Below, in pieces: positions 1 to 7,922 of a stretch of 44,837 bases of DNA. Where the stretch lies: positions 1 through 44,837 of the forward strand of contig NZ_BAIS01000017.1 in assembly GCF_000613345.1 (NCBI RefSeq), in the 5' to 3' direction. The DNA comes from Prevotella disiens JCM 6334 = ATCC 29426. Its GTDB lineage: Bacteria > Bacteroidota > Bacteroidia > Bacteroidales > Bacteroidaceae. The notes beneath the pieces were generated by a model, which was not told the origin of the DNA, did not search any database, and saw nothing but the letters and a program-made list of their open reading frames with translations. The translations under genes and the position numbers were made by a program. How positions within the stretch are numbered: position 1 is the first letter of the stretch; every line of letters starts with the position of its first letter.

Positions 1-175
1 AAAATCCATAAAAATCGTGTCCCTTATAGGTGGATATTCAAAATTCTATATGCGTAAGTTCAATATAGAACTGCAATAATATATGGTTTTATTGGGCTTT
101 TATTTTAGAATCAATTGTTTTAGAAGCTGAGTAAGAAACTTGAATATTCTACTTTATATCCTATCATTATTTGTA

Positions 176-368
176 GGCTGGTTCTATAAATTACCACCGC
201 ATATAGTCATTAATTTTTTATGAAATACGTTTTGTTATCTTTTGGCTTCTTTTTGGTTCAAAATGTAAGTTCGTTCAGTCGTGTAGCTCGCTACACTCCT
301 TCACTCTCTTGCATTTTGACCTCAAAAATAAGCTCAAAATCTAACAAAGCTAATTTATAGAACCAGCC
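176..368. mobile_element. MITE-like element with 18-19 bp terminal inverted repeats
   Basis: The ends are perfect inverted repeats: GGCTGGTTCTATAAATTA at 176-193 and its complement at 351-368. The four bases TGTA lie directly outside both ends (172-175 and 369-372) and look like a target-site duplication. The 193 bp interior has no open reading frame but carries a short palindrome around GTAGCTCGCTAC near 283-295. Small size, inverted ends and no coding capacity fit a non-autonomous miniature element. The parent transposase family is unknown to me. Confidence 0.65.
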
Positions 369-423
369 TGTAATGTCCGTTCTATTCAGCAAAATTCAAT
401 GTCTACGAACAAGGGCGTAAGCC

Positions 424-518
424 GTAGGGGCGTGATTTATCACGTTCCTAACACTATAAATATTGTTGATAGGAACGTGATGATGAGTTGATGAGTTTGC
501 GAATAATCACGCCCTTAC
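424..518. repeat. Diverged copy of the GTAGGGGCGTGATTTATCACG inverted-repeat element
   Basis: The left arm GTAGGGGCGTGATTTATCAC (from 424) is matched by a right arm ending at 518. That right arm is interrupted by about 20 extra bases near 481-501. A cleaner copy with intact arms lies at 13206-13297. The element sits just downstream of the comF stop codon and is non-coding. Confidence 0.6.
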
Positions 519-597
519 AAAGTATTATTTTTTGTTATAACCCGTCACAAAGTTATTTGTAGAAATAGAAGAAAGTAATTTTTTTCAATTTTATAGC

Positions 598-1308
598 CTA
601 TTTATCGGCAGCAAAGCAGAGGGCGAGAACGCTAATTTTAATGTTTTCGGCTTTCATGAGTTCCTTTGCCAGCGATGTAAGGGTTGCTCCTGTGGTCATA
701 ACGTCATCGATGAGGAGAATATGCTGATTGGATAATTTTTCGGGGTGGCACAACTGGAAGGCATTCTCTACATTTTTGAGGCGACTCCATTGGTCTTTGT
801 GTGTTTGACTTTCTGAGAAATGGGTGCGTTTCACTGCGTTTTCAATGATGGGCAAACCCGTTATGGACTTTATTCCACGGGCTATTTCAACACTTTGATT
901 GTAGCCTCGCTTTATTATTCGCTTTCTTGTGAGCGGTACAGGCACAAGGGCGGTGATGTTATGAAAGAAGTTTTGCGCCATATATTCGCTTGCAACAAGT
1001 TGTCCAAGGGTGTATCCTATTTCGGGAGAGTCGAAATATTTCAGTTTATAAATGAGTCTACTCGTTGACGATTGAGGTTTATAAAATAAGAAAGCTGCTC
1101 CCTTTTCGATTGGAAATTTACCCCAAAACAGGCGTGCAACAGGATTTTCTAAAGCATTTTTATGGTAGTTTGTTCGTGGTAAAGCAAGGTTGCAAGCAGC
1201 GCAAAGCGGTTGTTCGCTAATGCTCAATCGCCTTCCACACATCGGACAAGCACGTGGCGCAAGGAGGTCGAATAGTCTTGTGAGGAAACTAATCTGCGTC
1301 ATCTTCAT
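598..1308 (-). CDS. ComF family phosphoribosyltransferase-like protein
   Basis: The 236-residue protein has the two-part ComF layout. An N-terminal four-cysteine zinc-ribbon-like segment (C21, C24, C36, C39, in CPMC and CAAC pairs) is followed by a type I phosphoribosyltransferase fold ending in the PRPP-binding loop ILLIDDVMTTGAT near residues 196-208. ComF proteins are linked to DNA uptake in naturally transformable bacteria, but the substrate is not settled and the role here is inferred. The gene overlaps the end of recX by about 20 bases, so it is the last gene of a prmC-recX-comF operon. Met3 (1302) is an alternative start. dprA, another transformation gene, lies at 32.4 kb. Confidence 0.85.
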   Translation of the reverse strand: MKMTQISFLTRLFDLLAPRACPMCGRRLSISEQPLCAACNLALPRTNYHKNALENPVARLFWGKFPIEKGAAFLFYKPQSSTSRLIYKLKYFDSPEIGYTLGQLVASEYMAQNFFHNITALVPVPLTRKRIIKRGYNQSVEIARGIKSITGLPIIENAVKRTHFSESQTHKDQWSRLKNVENAFQLCHPEKLSNQHILLIDDVMTTGATLTSLAKELMKAENIKISVLALCFAADK

Positions 1309-1792
1309 TCACATCGTCCACAATGGAAGCATCATCGACACACTGCCGAATTAAATCAAGCGTAAAACCACGTCCCATTGCGTATTTTATGAGCTTCATA
1401 GACCGCTCGTAATCGGTTTCAGCCTTAATGGTTTTATACTTATTTTTCATCAATGGGCGCAGCACTTCTAAGTATTTTTCAGGCTCAATTTCGTCTAATA
1501 TTGGTTGCGAAATACTGGTGGGTATGCGTTTTTGCCATAAGGCTTGCTCAATTTTTCGCCGTCCCCACTTGTTGAACGTTATTTTATCACGCACGAAAGA
1601 CCGAGTAAATCGTTCGTCATCGATGTATTTATAATCAATTAATTTGTCGATAATGCGTTCTTGCGCATCGGTTGGAATGCCCCATTTACGTAGTTTTTCA
1701 GCCATTTCTCCCGAGCAATGTTCGCCCCGAGCGCACAAATCGCCTAATTTTCGCAAGGCTTCTGCTTCTGTGATTGTTTTCTTTTGTATCAT
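1289..1792 (-). CDS. recX: Regulatory protein RecX
   Basis: The 167-residue, helix-rich protein has the RecX pattern of repeated three-helix units, for example the segment around WGIPTDAQERIIDKLIDYKY and the DDERFTRSFVRDK motif near residue 58. RecX binds RecA filaments and limits recombinase activity. recA is not in this window. The ATG overlaps the prmC stop codon as ATGA, a four-base overlap that indicates translational coupling, and the 3' end overlaps comF. Length is normal for the family. The acidic C-terminus (DDVNEDDAD) is a small peculiarity. Confidence 0.88.
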   Translation of the reverse strand: MIQKKTITEAEALRKLGDLCARGEHCSGEMAEKLRKWGIPTDAQERIIDKLIDYKYIDDERFTRSFVRDKITFNKWGRRKIEQALWQKRIPTSISQPILDEIEPEKYLEVLRPLMKNKYKTIKAETDYERSMKLIKYAMGRGFTLDLIRQCVDDASIVDDVNEDDAD

Positions 1793-2652
1793 GGGCGTAA
1801 GGCTTTTACAAATCGTTGTTTGCCAAATTGGTCGTTGCGCACTTCTATTTCAACGTATCCCAAGGTGTTCAACATCGTTGAAACCTCCTCTCCATAGTGT
1901 TCATTGATTTCAAAATAGAGTTCGCCGCTGTGTGAAAGTGCCGTTTGTCCGTATTGCGCAATGGCACGATAGAAGCGCAATGGGTCATCGTTAGGTACAA
2001 AAAGTGCCGTAGAAGGCTCAAAATTGAGTACATTGGGCAACATTTCGGTTCGCTCATTCTCGCAAATATAAGGCGGATTGCTCACAATAATGTCGAACAT
2101 TTCCTCTGTTGCTGTCATTTCTAAGGCATCTTTCAGTTGGAAATTCACTGCTGCGCCCATGCGTATAGCATTGTCGCGCGCAATTAAAAGGGCATCTGAC
2201 GATAGGTCATAAGCCGAAACCACGGTGTTAGCCATATCCAAAGCAAGTGTAATAGCGATGCAGCCGCTACCCGTTCCAATATCTAAAAGGCGCAGAGGAG
2301 CAGGCGGTTGCAAGCCACAGAAAGGACAATCGTGCGATTCCATGACCCATTGGCACAACAATTCTGTTTCGGGACGAGGAATGAGTACACCTTTGCCCAC
2401 ACCAAACTGCCGTCCGCAGAACCGAGCCGAGCCAAGAACATACTGAATAGGTTCGCCAGTTTCTAAGCGGAGCATTATTTTTTCGAGTTCATTGACATCG
2501 TCTGCTGATAATTCCGTAACTTTGTCGGTATAAATATCGGCAAGGGTTAGTCCGAAATGGTCTTCTAAAACCATGCGAACAATGGCTCTTGCTTCACCTG
2601 ACGGATAAACTTTTGTAAGCCGTAGGCACATCTTTTGATAGGTCATACTCAT
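1789..2652 (-). CDS. prmC: Peptide chain release factor N5-glutamine methyltransferase PrmC (HemK)
   Basis: PrmC uses S-adenosylmethionine to methylate the GGQ glutamine of release factors 1 and 2. The 287-residue protein shows the N-terminal substrate-recognition helices, the IPRPETE motif (91-97), the SAM-binding loop DIGTGSG (124-130) and the catalytic NPPY (192-195). A short segment at 106-120 contains a CPFC pair that I do not recall from typical family members. The start could be Met3 (2646, reading MTYQ). A TATCTTTG promoter ends only five bases before the first ATG, so the transcript is probably leaderless or nearly so. It is first in the operon with recX and comF. Confidence 0.93.
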   Translation of the reverse strand: MSMTYQKMCLRLTKVYPSGEARAIVRMVLEDHFGLTLADIYTDKVTELSADDVNELEKIMLRLETGEPIQYVLGSARFCGRQFGVGKGVLIPRPETELLCQWVMESHDCPFCGLQPPAPLRLLDIGTGSGCIAITLALDMANTVVSAYDLSSDALLIARDNAIRMGAAVNFQLKDALEMTATEEMFDIIVSNPPYICENERTEMLPNVLNFEPSTALFVPNDDPLRFYRAIAQYGQTALSHSGELYFEINEHYGEEVSTMLNTLGYVEIEVRNDQFGKQRFVKALRP

Positions 2653-2656
2653 GATG

Positions 2657-2687
2657 CAAAGATAAAAAATAAATGGAAATGAAACAA
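2657..2687 (-). promoter_or_regulatory. Promoter of the prmC-recX-comF operon
   Basis: On the minus strand the -7 box TATCTTTG (2664 to 2657) is a perfect Bacteroidetes TAnnTTTG match. A TTG lies 20 bases upstream (2687-2685). The upstream half lies inside the first codons of the divergent ribD gene. Confidence 0.65.
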
Positions 2688-3680
2688 GAGGATAGGGACG
2701 AAATGTATATGCGTCGCTGTTTGCAGCTGGCGAAAAATGGTAGATTGAACGCTAAACCCAACCCAATGGTGGGTGCAGTGATAGTGAGCCATGACGAAAA
2801 AATCATTGGTGAGGGCTACCATGTGCGTTGTGGCGAGGGACACGCTGAGGTAAATGCCTTTCATTCAGTGCGTCCAACTGATGAGCATTTGCTTTCTGAA
2901 TCGACCATTTATGTTAGTCTTGAGCCTTGTTCTCATTACGGAAAAACGCCTCCTTGTGCCGATTTGATAGTTCGAAAGGGTGTACGCCGCATGGTTTGTG
3001 GCTGTGTAGACCCTTTTTCAGAGGTACAAGGACGTGGCATTGAGCGCATTCGTCAGGCAGGAATTGAAGTAAAAGTGGGCGTTTTAGAACAAGAATGTTT
3101 GGCTTTAAATCGTGAGTTTATAGTGCGAAACACCTTGCATCGCCCTTATATTCTCTTAAAATGGGCGCAGACGGCAGATGGTTTTATCGGTTATTCAGCA
3201 GCAGAAGCAGCAGAAAAAGGTACGCTTTTTGTTTCTAACGGCTTTACGAAGATGTTGGTACACAAGCTAAGGGCAGCGTATGACGGTATTGTTGTAGGGC
3301 GTGTAACGAACGATTTAGAGCAGCCGAAGCTCACGGTTAGAGAGTGGAGTGGGGCAGACCCATTGAAAATCGTGATGACTTCCAAGGCAGAAACAATGCA
3401 AAATGCAGATGAAAATGTGTTGTTTGTGAGCAGTCCGAAGGCAATGATTGAGGCGATAGGGAAGCTTGAACGCACGAAACCAGTTTGTTCGGTCATTGTA
3501 GAAGGTGGCGCACAAACATTGCAATCGTTTATTGATGAAAATCTTTTCGATGAGATAAGAGTGGAGACAGCCCCTTTTTCCATTCACAAAGGCGTTGCTG
3601 CACCGCAACTTCCGCAGAATATTGAAGTGGTGAAGAGGGAATTTTATGGGAATAGCATTGTAACTTACAAGCGATTATAA
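2673..3680 (+). CDS. ribD: Bifunctional riboflavin biosynthesis protein RibD (deaminase/reductase)
   Basis: RibD carries out two successive steps of riboflavin synthesis: zinc-dependent deamination of the GTP-derived pyrimidine, then NADPH-dependent reduction of its ribosyl side chain. The 335-residue protein has the cytidine-deaminase-type zinc site H57-A-E59 with C86 and C95 (PCSHYGKTPPC) in the N-terminal half. The C-terminal RibD reductase domain begins near residue 150 (YILLKWAQTADG). The start is supported by the conserved MRRCLQLAKNG just after it. It stands alone, divergent from prmC with only 20 bases between the two start codons. I see no FMN riboswitch upstream. Confidence 0.94.
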   Translation: MEMKQEDRDEMYMRRCLQLAKNGRLNAKPNPMVGAVIVSHDEKIIGEGYHVRCGEGHAEVNAFHSVRPTDEHLLSESTIYVSLEPCSHYGKTPPCADLIVRKGVRRMVCGCVDPFSEVQGRGIERIRQAGIEVKVGVLEQECLALNREFIVRNTLHRPYILLKWAQTADGFIGYSAAEAAEKGTLFVSNGFTKMLVHKLRAAYDGIVVGRVTNDLEQPKLTVREWSGADPLKIVMTSKAETMQNADENVLFVSSPKAMIEAIGKLERTKPVCSVIVEGGAQTLQSFIDENLFDEIRVETAPFSIHKGVAAPQLPQNIEVVKREFYGNSIVTYKRL

Positions 3681-3700
3681 GTGTTTGATTTGTCGGACTT

Positions 3701-3725
3701 GTCGGACGAGTCAGACTGTTCTGAC
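3701..3725. repeat. Short dispersed repeat, copy 1 (GGACGA..AGACTG..TCTGAC)
   Basis: The 25 bases differ at four positions from 17491-17515. The segment contains GTCAGA/TCTGAC arms and is preceded by a tandem TGTCGGACT/TGTCGGACG pair. It lies between the convergent ribD and the secreted protein gene, so it may serve as a transcript end. Confidence 0.45.
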
Positions 3726-3745
3726 ACAAGTAAAGCAAATTGTGT

Positions 3746-4555
3746 TTAGTATTCCACCATTTTTGCCCACGCTTCGGCAATGACTTCGTCTATTTGAGGC
3801 ACCGATTGAGGTATTTTGAAAGTCATATTCTTGTTCTTTTCTTTCTTAATACGCTTCATTTCTTGTTCGGAAATGGTCATGCGGTCGGTGATAAAAAGCT
3901 CTGACCACACATCAATCTGCTCGTCTTTGTCCTCACCACGATAGTGTGCCATGAAAGTTTGGTGCTTACGAGCCGAAAAAAGGTCGCTTAACGTGTATGT
4001 TCCTTCATTTTCTGAATAGGTTTCTTCCTCCTCAAACTGTGTCATTCGGGCAATAATACCATACATTTTCAGTTGGTTCATTTCTATTTCGTGGTTCGGT
4101 TGTCCCACCAAATTGTCCATTTTAATCGTTACACCCGTATATGCAATCTTTTGATTAGGAAACTTATGTATTTTAATTTCCCCACATTTGTCTGCCCAAC
4201 GGTAAATATCGCCATTGTTGCGAGTGGAATACTCCTCGCTTTTAATGCTTTCGATGAGTGGAACAACCTCTAACGCAGGCATATTCATGCGCACAAAGGT
4301 TTCGTCGCCATTGGCTTGTGGAGCTTTTCGGCGGCGTTCGCCAAGAAATTTGCGGTCTACAAATGTCGCTTTTTTAGCTGTTGTGTCGAGTGGAACATAC
4401 ATTTCCACCATACCATCAACGAAGTAAGAGAGCAAAGAATCGGTAGCCTGATAGACTCGATAGTAGCCTTTCAGTCTTAAAAATTGTTGCTCTTGCGCCT
4501 GTGCAGCAAGAGCAACAATAAGGCAAACAAGGATTGTTTGTAGTTTTTTACACAT
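3746..4555 (-). CDS. Secreted protein of unknown function
   Basis: I do not recognise this 269-residue protein. It begins with a clear signal peptide (residues 1-20, hydrophobic ILVCLIVALAAQAQ ending in an AQA-like cleavage site), so it should be exported to the periplasm or surface. The mature part is charged, rich in Met, Lys and Glu, and has no transmembrane segment or cysteine cluster that suggests an enzyme. Its ATG shares one base with the rnr stop codon (TAATG), so translation is probably coupled to rnr. GLPGLI-type or other small Bacteroidetes secreted families are possible, but no diagnostic motif is visible. Confidence 0.75.
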   Translation of the reverse strand: MCKKLQTILVCLIVALAAQAQEQQFLRLKGYYRVYQATDSLLSYFVDGMVEMYVPLDTTAKKATFVDRKFLGERRRKAPQANGDETFVRMNMPALEVVPLIESIKSEEYSTRNNGDIYRWADKCGEIKIHKFPNQKIAYTGVTIKMDNLVGQPNHEIEMNQLKMYGIIARMTQFEEEETYSENEGTYTLSDLFSARKHQTFMAHYRGEDKDEQIDVWSELFITDRMTISEQEMKRIKKEKNKNMTFKIPQSVPQIDEVIAEAWAKMVEY

Positions 4556-6831
4556 TATCTACATCTTTTATGTCCTTTTGAATGACCGTTAGACTTAGGC
4601 TTTTGCAGCGTTTTTTGTGCCTTTTTGCCTTCGTCATCATCAGCCAATGTGAAGTCAAGTTGTTTGCGTTCCAAGTTGGCTTTTGCCACTTTTATGCGTA
4701 TTGGGTCGCCCAACTGGTAAGTATGATGGTGTCTGCGCCCTATAAGACAATAATTCTTTTCGTCAAATTCATAGTAATCATCGTCCAAATCACGCATAGG
4801 AATCATGCCTTCGCAGTGGTTTTCGTCTATTTCGGCATAGATTCCAAAACTCTGAATACCACTGATATGAGCGTCGAAACATTCGCCTAAGTGGTCGCCC
4901 ATGAACTCTACCATTTTGTATTTTATAGAGTCGCGCTCGGCATTTTGAGCCACTTGTTCCATGTCGGAGCAGTGTTCGCACAACTCTTCAATATGGTCTT
5001 GATTGGCAGAGCGTCCGCCTTCTTGATATTTGGTAAGCAAACGATGCACCATAGTGTCAGGATAGCGGCGAATAGGCGATGTAAAATGCGTGTAATAGTC
5101 GAATGCCAAACCGAAGTGTCCAATGTTATGCGTGGTGTATTTTGCCTTCATCATGGAGCGTAAAGCAATGGTTTGAATCATTTTTTGCTCCTTTTTGCCT
5201 TCTACTTCAGCCATTAATGCGTTCAAAGCACGAGCCGTTGCGCCCTTTGTACTTGACGATTTGAGACGATAACCAAACTTGGCAGTGAACTGACGGAGGT
5301 TCTCAAACTTCTGTGGGTCAGGGTTATCGTGAACACGATAGGGTAGGGTTTTGGCTTTTTTGCCCCGTGCTACCTTTCCAACTTGCATGGCTACATACTT
5401 ATTAGCAAGGAGCATGAACTCTTCAATCAGTTTGTTGGCATCTTTAGAACGCTTGAAATAGCAGCGAATAGGTTTGCCTTTTTCGTCAATATCGAAGTGG
5501 AGTTCTTCTGAATCAAAGTTTACGCTACCATTTTTGAAGCGGTCTTTGCGCAAAAGTTTTGCTAAACGGTCGAGCGTAATGATGTTTTCGGCAAACTCAC
5601 CCTTATATCCTTCTTTGTCAGGAGCAGGTGCTGGCTCGCCCGTTCCGTCTACTACGCCATTGTCTTCCAATAGCTTTTGAGCCTCTTCGTAGGCATAACG
5701 GCGGTCGCTTTTAATGACGGTGTGCGCCAAATGGAAGTGCTTTATTTCTGCATTTTCGTCTAAATGGAAGATTGCACTATAAGCCAATTTCTCTTCATCA
5801 GGTCGCAATGAGCAGATGAAATTGCAAAGACGTTCGGGCAACATCGGTATCGTTCGGTCTACAAGGTAGATAGATGTAGCACGTTTTTGGGCTTCTTTGT
5901 CAATAATATCGCCCTCTTTTACATAGTGAGATACATCGGCAATGTGTACGCCAACCTCCCATAAACCACTTTCAAGCTTACGAATAGAGAGCGCATCGTC
6001 AAAGTCTTTTGCATCTTTTGGGTCAATGGTGCAAGTCCAAACATCACGGAAATCTTCACGTTCAGCCAAGTCTTGTGCTGTAATCTCAGCACTAATTTTC
6101 TCAGCAGCCTCTTCAACTTTCTTCGGATACTTATAAGGCAAACCAAATTGGGCAAGGATAGCGTTCATTTCTACATCGTTATCGCCTGCTGTACCCAATA
6201 CATCTACCACTTCACCGACAAGGTTTTTATGGTCAGCATCAGGCCATTTAGTGATTTTCACCACCGCTCTGTCGCCCGTTTTACCACCATTTAAAGCCTT
6301 CTTTGGGATTAAAATATCGTGTACGAAAAGGTTTTCTGGTGTGATAAGGAAAGCAATTTCGGGTTCCACTTGTAGTTTTCCAACAAATGTTTCTTTCTTT
6401 CTTTGCAAAATTTCGATGACCATTGCCTCCTTAATATGGTTGGTTCGGCGTGCAAAAAACTGTACTTTTACACGGTCGCCACTAAGGGCTGACATTGAAT
6501 TTCGCTCTGAAACAAAGACAGGTGTACCTCCATCATCAGGTAGGAAAGAGTTTTTTCCATTTGATTTTCTAACAAATACACCTTCTTGCACTTGCCCTTT
6601 CGTGTTCAGCGTATAAGCATTTTCGCCTACTTTCGCTAAGAAATCGTCCCAAGCCATCTCTTCCATTACATCGATAGCGAGCATTTTAAGCGGGTGAGTA
6701 GTGAGTTTCAATGCACGAAATATCTGTTTGAAACTAAAAGTTTGGTCTGGTTGTGTTTGGAAAAAACCTGTTATTTTTTCAGCAAGTTCTGCTTTGTTCA
6801 ATCGTTTTTTTCCTTTTTTTTCCTTTCCCAT
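4555..6831 (-). CDS. rnr: Ribonuclease R
   Basis: RNase R is a processive 3'-5' exoribonuclease able to degrade structured RNA. The 758-residue protein has an N-terminal winged-helix region, cold-shock-type OB domains, the RNB catalytic domain with the metal-binding DPKDAKDFDDALS motif, and a C-terminal S1 domain (HISGIQSFGIYAEI) followed by a basic tail. I place the start at 6831 (MGKEKKGKKRLNK). The longer frame to 6897 would begin inside the promoter zone shared with the divergent gene and adds a non-conserved peptide. The coupled secreted-protein gene follows directly. Confidence 0.93.
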   Translation of the reverse strand: MGKEKKGKKRLNKAELAEKITGFFQTQPDQTFSFKQIFRALKLTTHPLKMLAIDVMEEMAWDDFLAKVGENAYTLNTKGQVQEGVFVRKSNGKNSFLPDDGGTPVFVSERNSMSALSGDRVKVQFFARRTNHIKEAMVIEILQRKKETFVGKLQVEPEIAFLITPENLFVHDILIPKKALNGGKTGDRAVVKITKWPDADHKNLVGEVVDVLGTAGDNDVEMNAILAQFGLPYKYPKKVEEAAEKISAEITAQDLAEREDFRDVWTCTIDPKDAKDFDDALSIRKLESGLWEVGVHIADVSHYVKEGDIIDKEAQKRATSIYLVDRTIPMLPERLCNFICSLRPDEEKLAYSAIFHLDENAEIKHFHLAHTVIKSDRRYAYEEAQKLLEDNGVVDGTGEPAPAPDKEGYKGEFAENIITLDRLAKLLRKDRFKNGSVNFDSEELHFDIDEKGKPIRCYFKRSKDANKLIEEFMLLANKYVAMQVGKVARGKKAKTLPYRVHDNPDPQKFENLRQFTAKFGYRLKSSSTKGATARALNALMAEVEGKKEQKMIQTIALRSMMKAKYTTHNIGHFGLAFDYYTHFTSPIRRYPDTMVHRLLTKYQEGGRSANQDHIEELCEHCSDMEQVAQNAERDSIKYKMVEFMGDHLGECFDAHISGIQSFGIYAEIDENHCEGMIPMRDLDDDYYEFDEKNYCLIGRRHHHTYQLGDPIRIKVAKANLERKQLDFTLADDDEGKKAQKTLQKPKSNGHSKGHKRCR

Positions 6832-6877
6832 AATGATTTGCACTTTGATTATATCTACAAAGTAACGAAAAAGTTTG

Positions 6878-6885
6878 TATCTTTG
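6878..6885 (+). promoter_or_regulatory. Promoter -7 box for the epimerase/PAP2 operon
   Basis: TATCTTTG is a perfect TAnnTTTG match located 21 bases before the ATG at 6907. No clear -33 TTTG lies at the ideal distance. The box overlaps the region that would encode the extended N-terminus of rnr on the other strand. Confidence 0.55.
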
Positions 6886-6906
6886 CAAATCTTTCATACA
6901 ATTTTA

Positions 6907-7917
6907 ATGAAAAAAAGAATACTTATAACAGGGGCTTCGGGCTTTATTGGCTCGTTCGTTGTAGAGGAAGCACTGCGCCAAAACATGGAAGTTTGGGCAG
7001 CAGTGCGTGGTTCTTCATCGAGAAAATACCTGCAAGATGAGCGCATAAACTTTATAGAACTCGACTTTTCAAATGAGGAAAAGTTGCGTGAAGCGTTGCG
7101 TCCGCATCAGTTTGACTATGTTGTTCATGCTGCAGGAGCTACAAAATGTTTGAAGAAAGCAGACTTTTTTCGAGTTAATACCGAAGGAACACGCCATTTT
7201 ATCAATGCACTTTTATCGTTAGAAATGCCACTCGAACGCTTTGTTTTTGTGTCAAGTCTGAGCGTTTATGGGGCTATTTCGGAGCAAATGCCTTATAAAG
7301 ACATTGAAGAAAATGATGAAAAATGCCCTAATACAGCATACGGCGAGAGTAAATTGGCGGCAGAAAAACTTTTGGCAACGACCCAACACAATGGTAAAAC
7401 ACTGCCTTACGTCATTCTAAGACCTACTGGAGTATATGGACCGAGGGAAAAAGACTACTTTTTAATGGCAAAATCAATCCAGCAGCATACTGACTTTGCA
7501 GTAGGTTTTCAGCGTCAAGACATTACGTTTGTGTATGTAAAAGACTTGATTCAAGCGGTTTTCTTGGCTTTGGAACGAGGAAAAACTGGGCGAGGATACT
7601 TTATAACCGATGGCAAAGTATATCAGAGTTCTACTTTTAGCAACTTAATTCGTGCAGAATTGGGCAACCCTTGGTGGGTCAGAATAAAAGCTCCCATTGC
7701 TTTGTTGCGTGTGATTACCTTCTTTGGCGACCTCTTTGGACGCATGACAGGTAAACTTTCGCCACTTAATAATGATAAATATCAGATATTAAAGCAGCGC
7801 AATTGGCGTTGCAACATTCAACCAATCATTGACGAATTAGGCTATAAACCTGAATATGACCTACAAAAAGGTGTTAAAGAAACAATGGATTGGTATAAAA
7901 AGAACAATTGGCTTTAA
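6907..7917 (+). CDS. NAD-dependent epimerase/dehydratase (extended short-chain dehydrogenase)
   Basis: The 336-residue protein is an extended short-chain dehydrogenase/reductase. It has a Rossmann nucleotide loop GASGFIG (9-15), the segment YVVHAAGATK, and catalytic Y145-x3-K149 with the preceding serine in FVSSLSVYG. Such enzymes act on nucleotide sugars, dihydroflavonol-like ketones or lipid intermediates, and sequence alone does not fix the substrate. The start at 6907 is chosen because the promoter lies just upstream and MKKRILITGASG is the standard N-terminus. It overlaps or abuts a PAP2/Aur1-like membrane gene, so a lipid reductase role, for example in sphingolipid synthesis, is a possible but unproven reading. 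Confidence 0.85.
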   Translation: MKKRILITGASGFIGSFVVEEALRQNMEVWAAVRGSSSRKYLQDERINFIELDFSNEEKLREALRPHQFDYVVHAAGATKCLKKADFFRVNTEGTRHFINALLSLEMPLERFVFVSSLSVYGAISEQMPYKDIEENDEKCPNTAYGESKLAAEKLLATTQHNGKTLPYVILRPTGVYGPREKDYFLMAKSIQQHTDFAVGFQRQDITFVYVKDLIQAVFLALERGKTGRGYFITDGKVYQSSTFSNLIRAELGNPWWVRIKAPIALLRVITFFGDLFGRMTGKLSPLNNDKYQILKQRNWRCNIQPIIDELGYKPEYDLQKGVKETMDWYKKNNWL

Positions 7918-7922
7918 CGAAG

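Noticed and set aside
6832..6897. Longer RNase R start at 6897
   Set aside because: The added 22 residues are not conserved in style and overlap the divergent promoter region.
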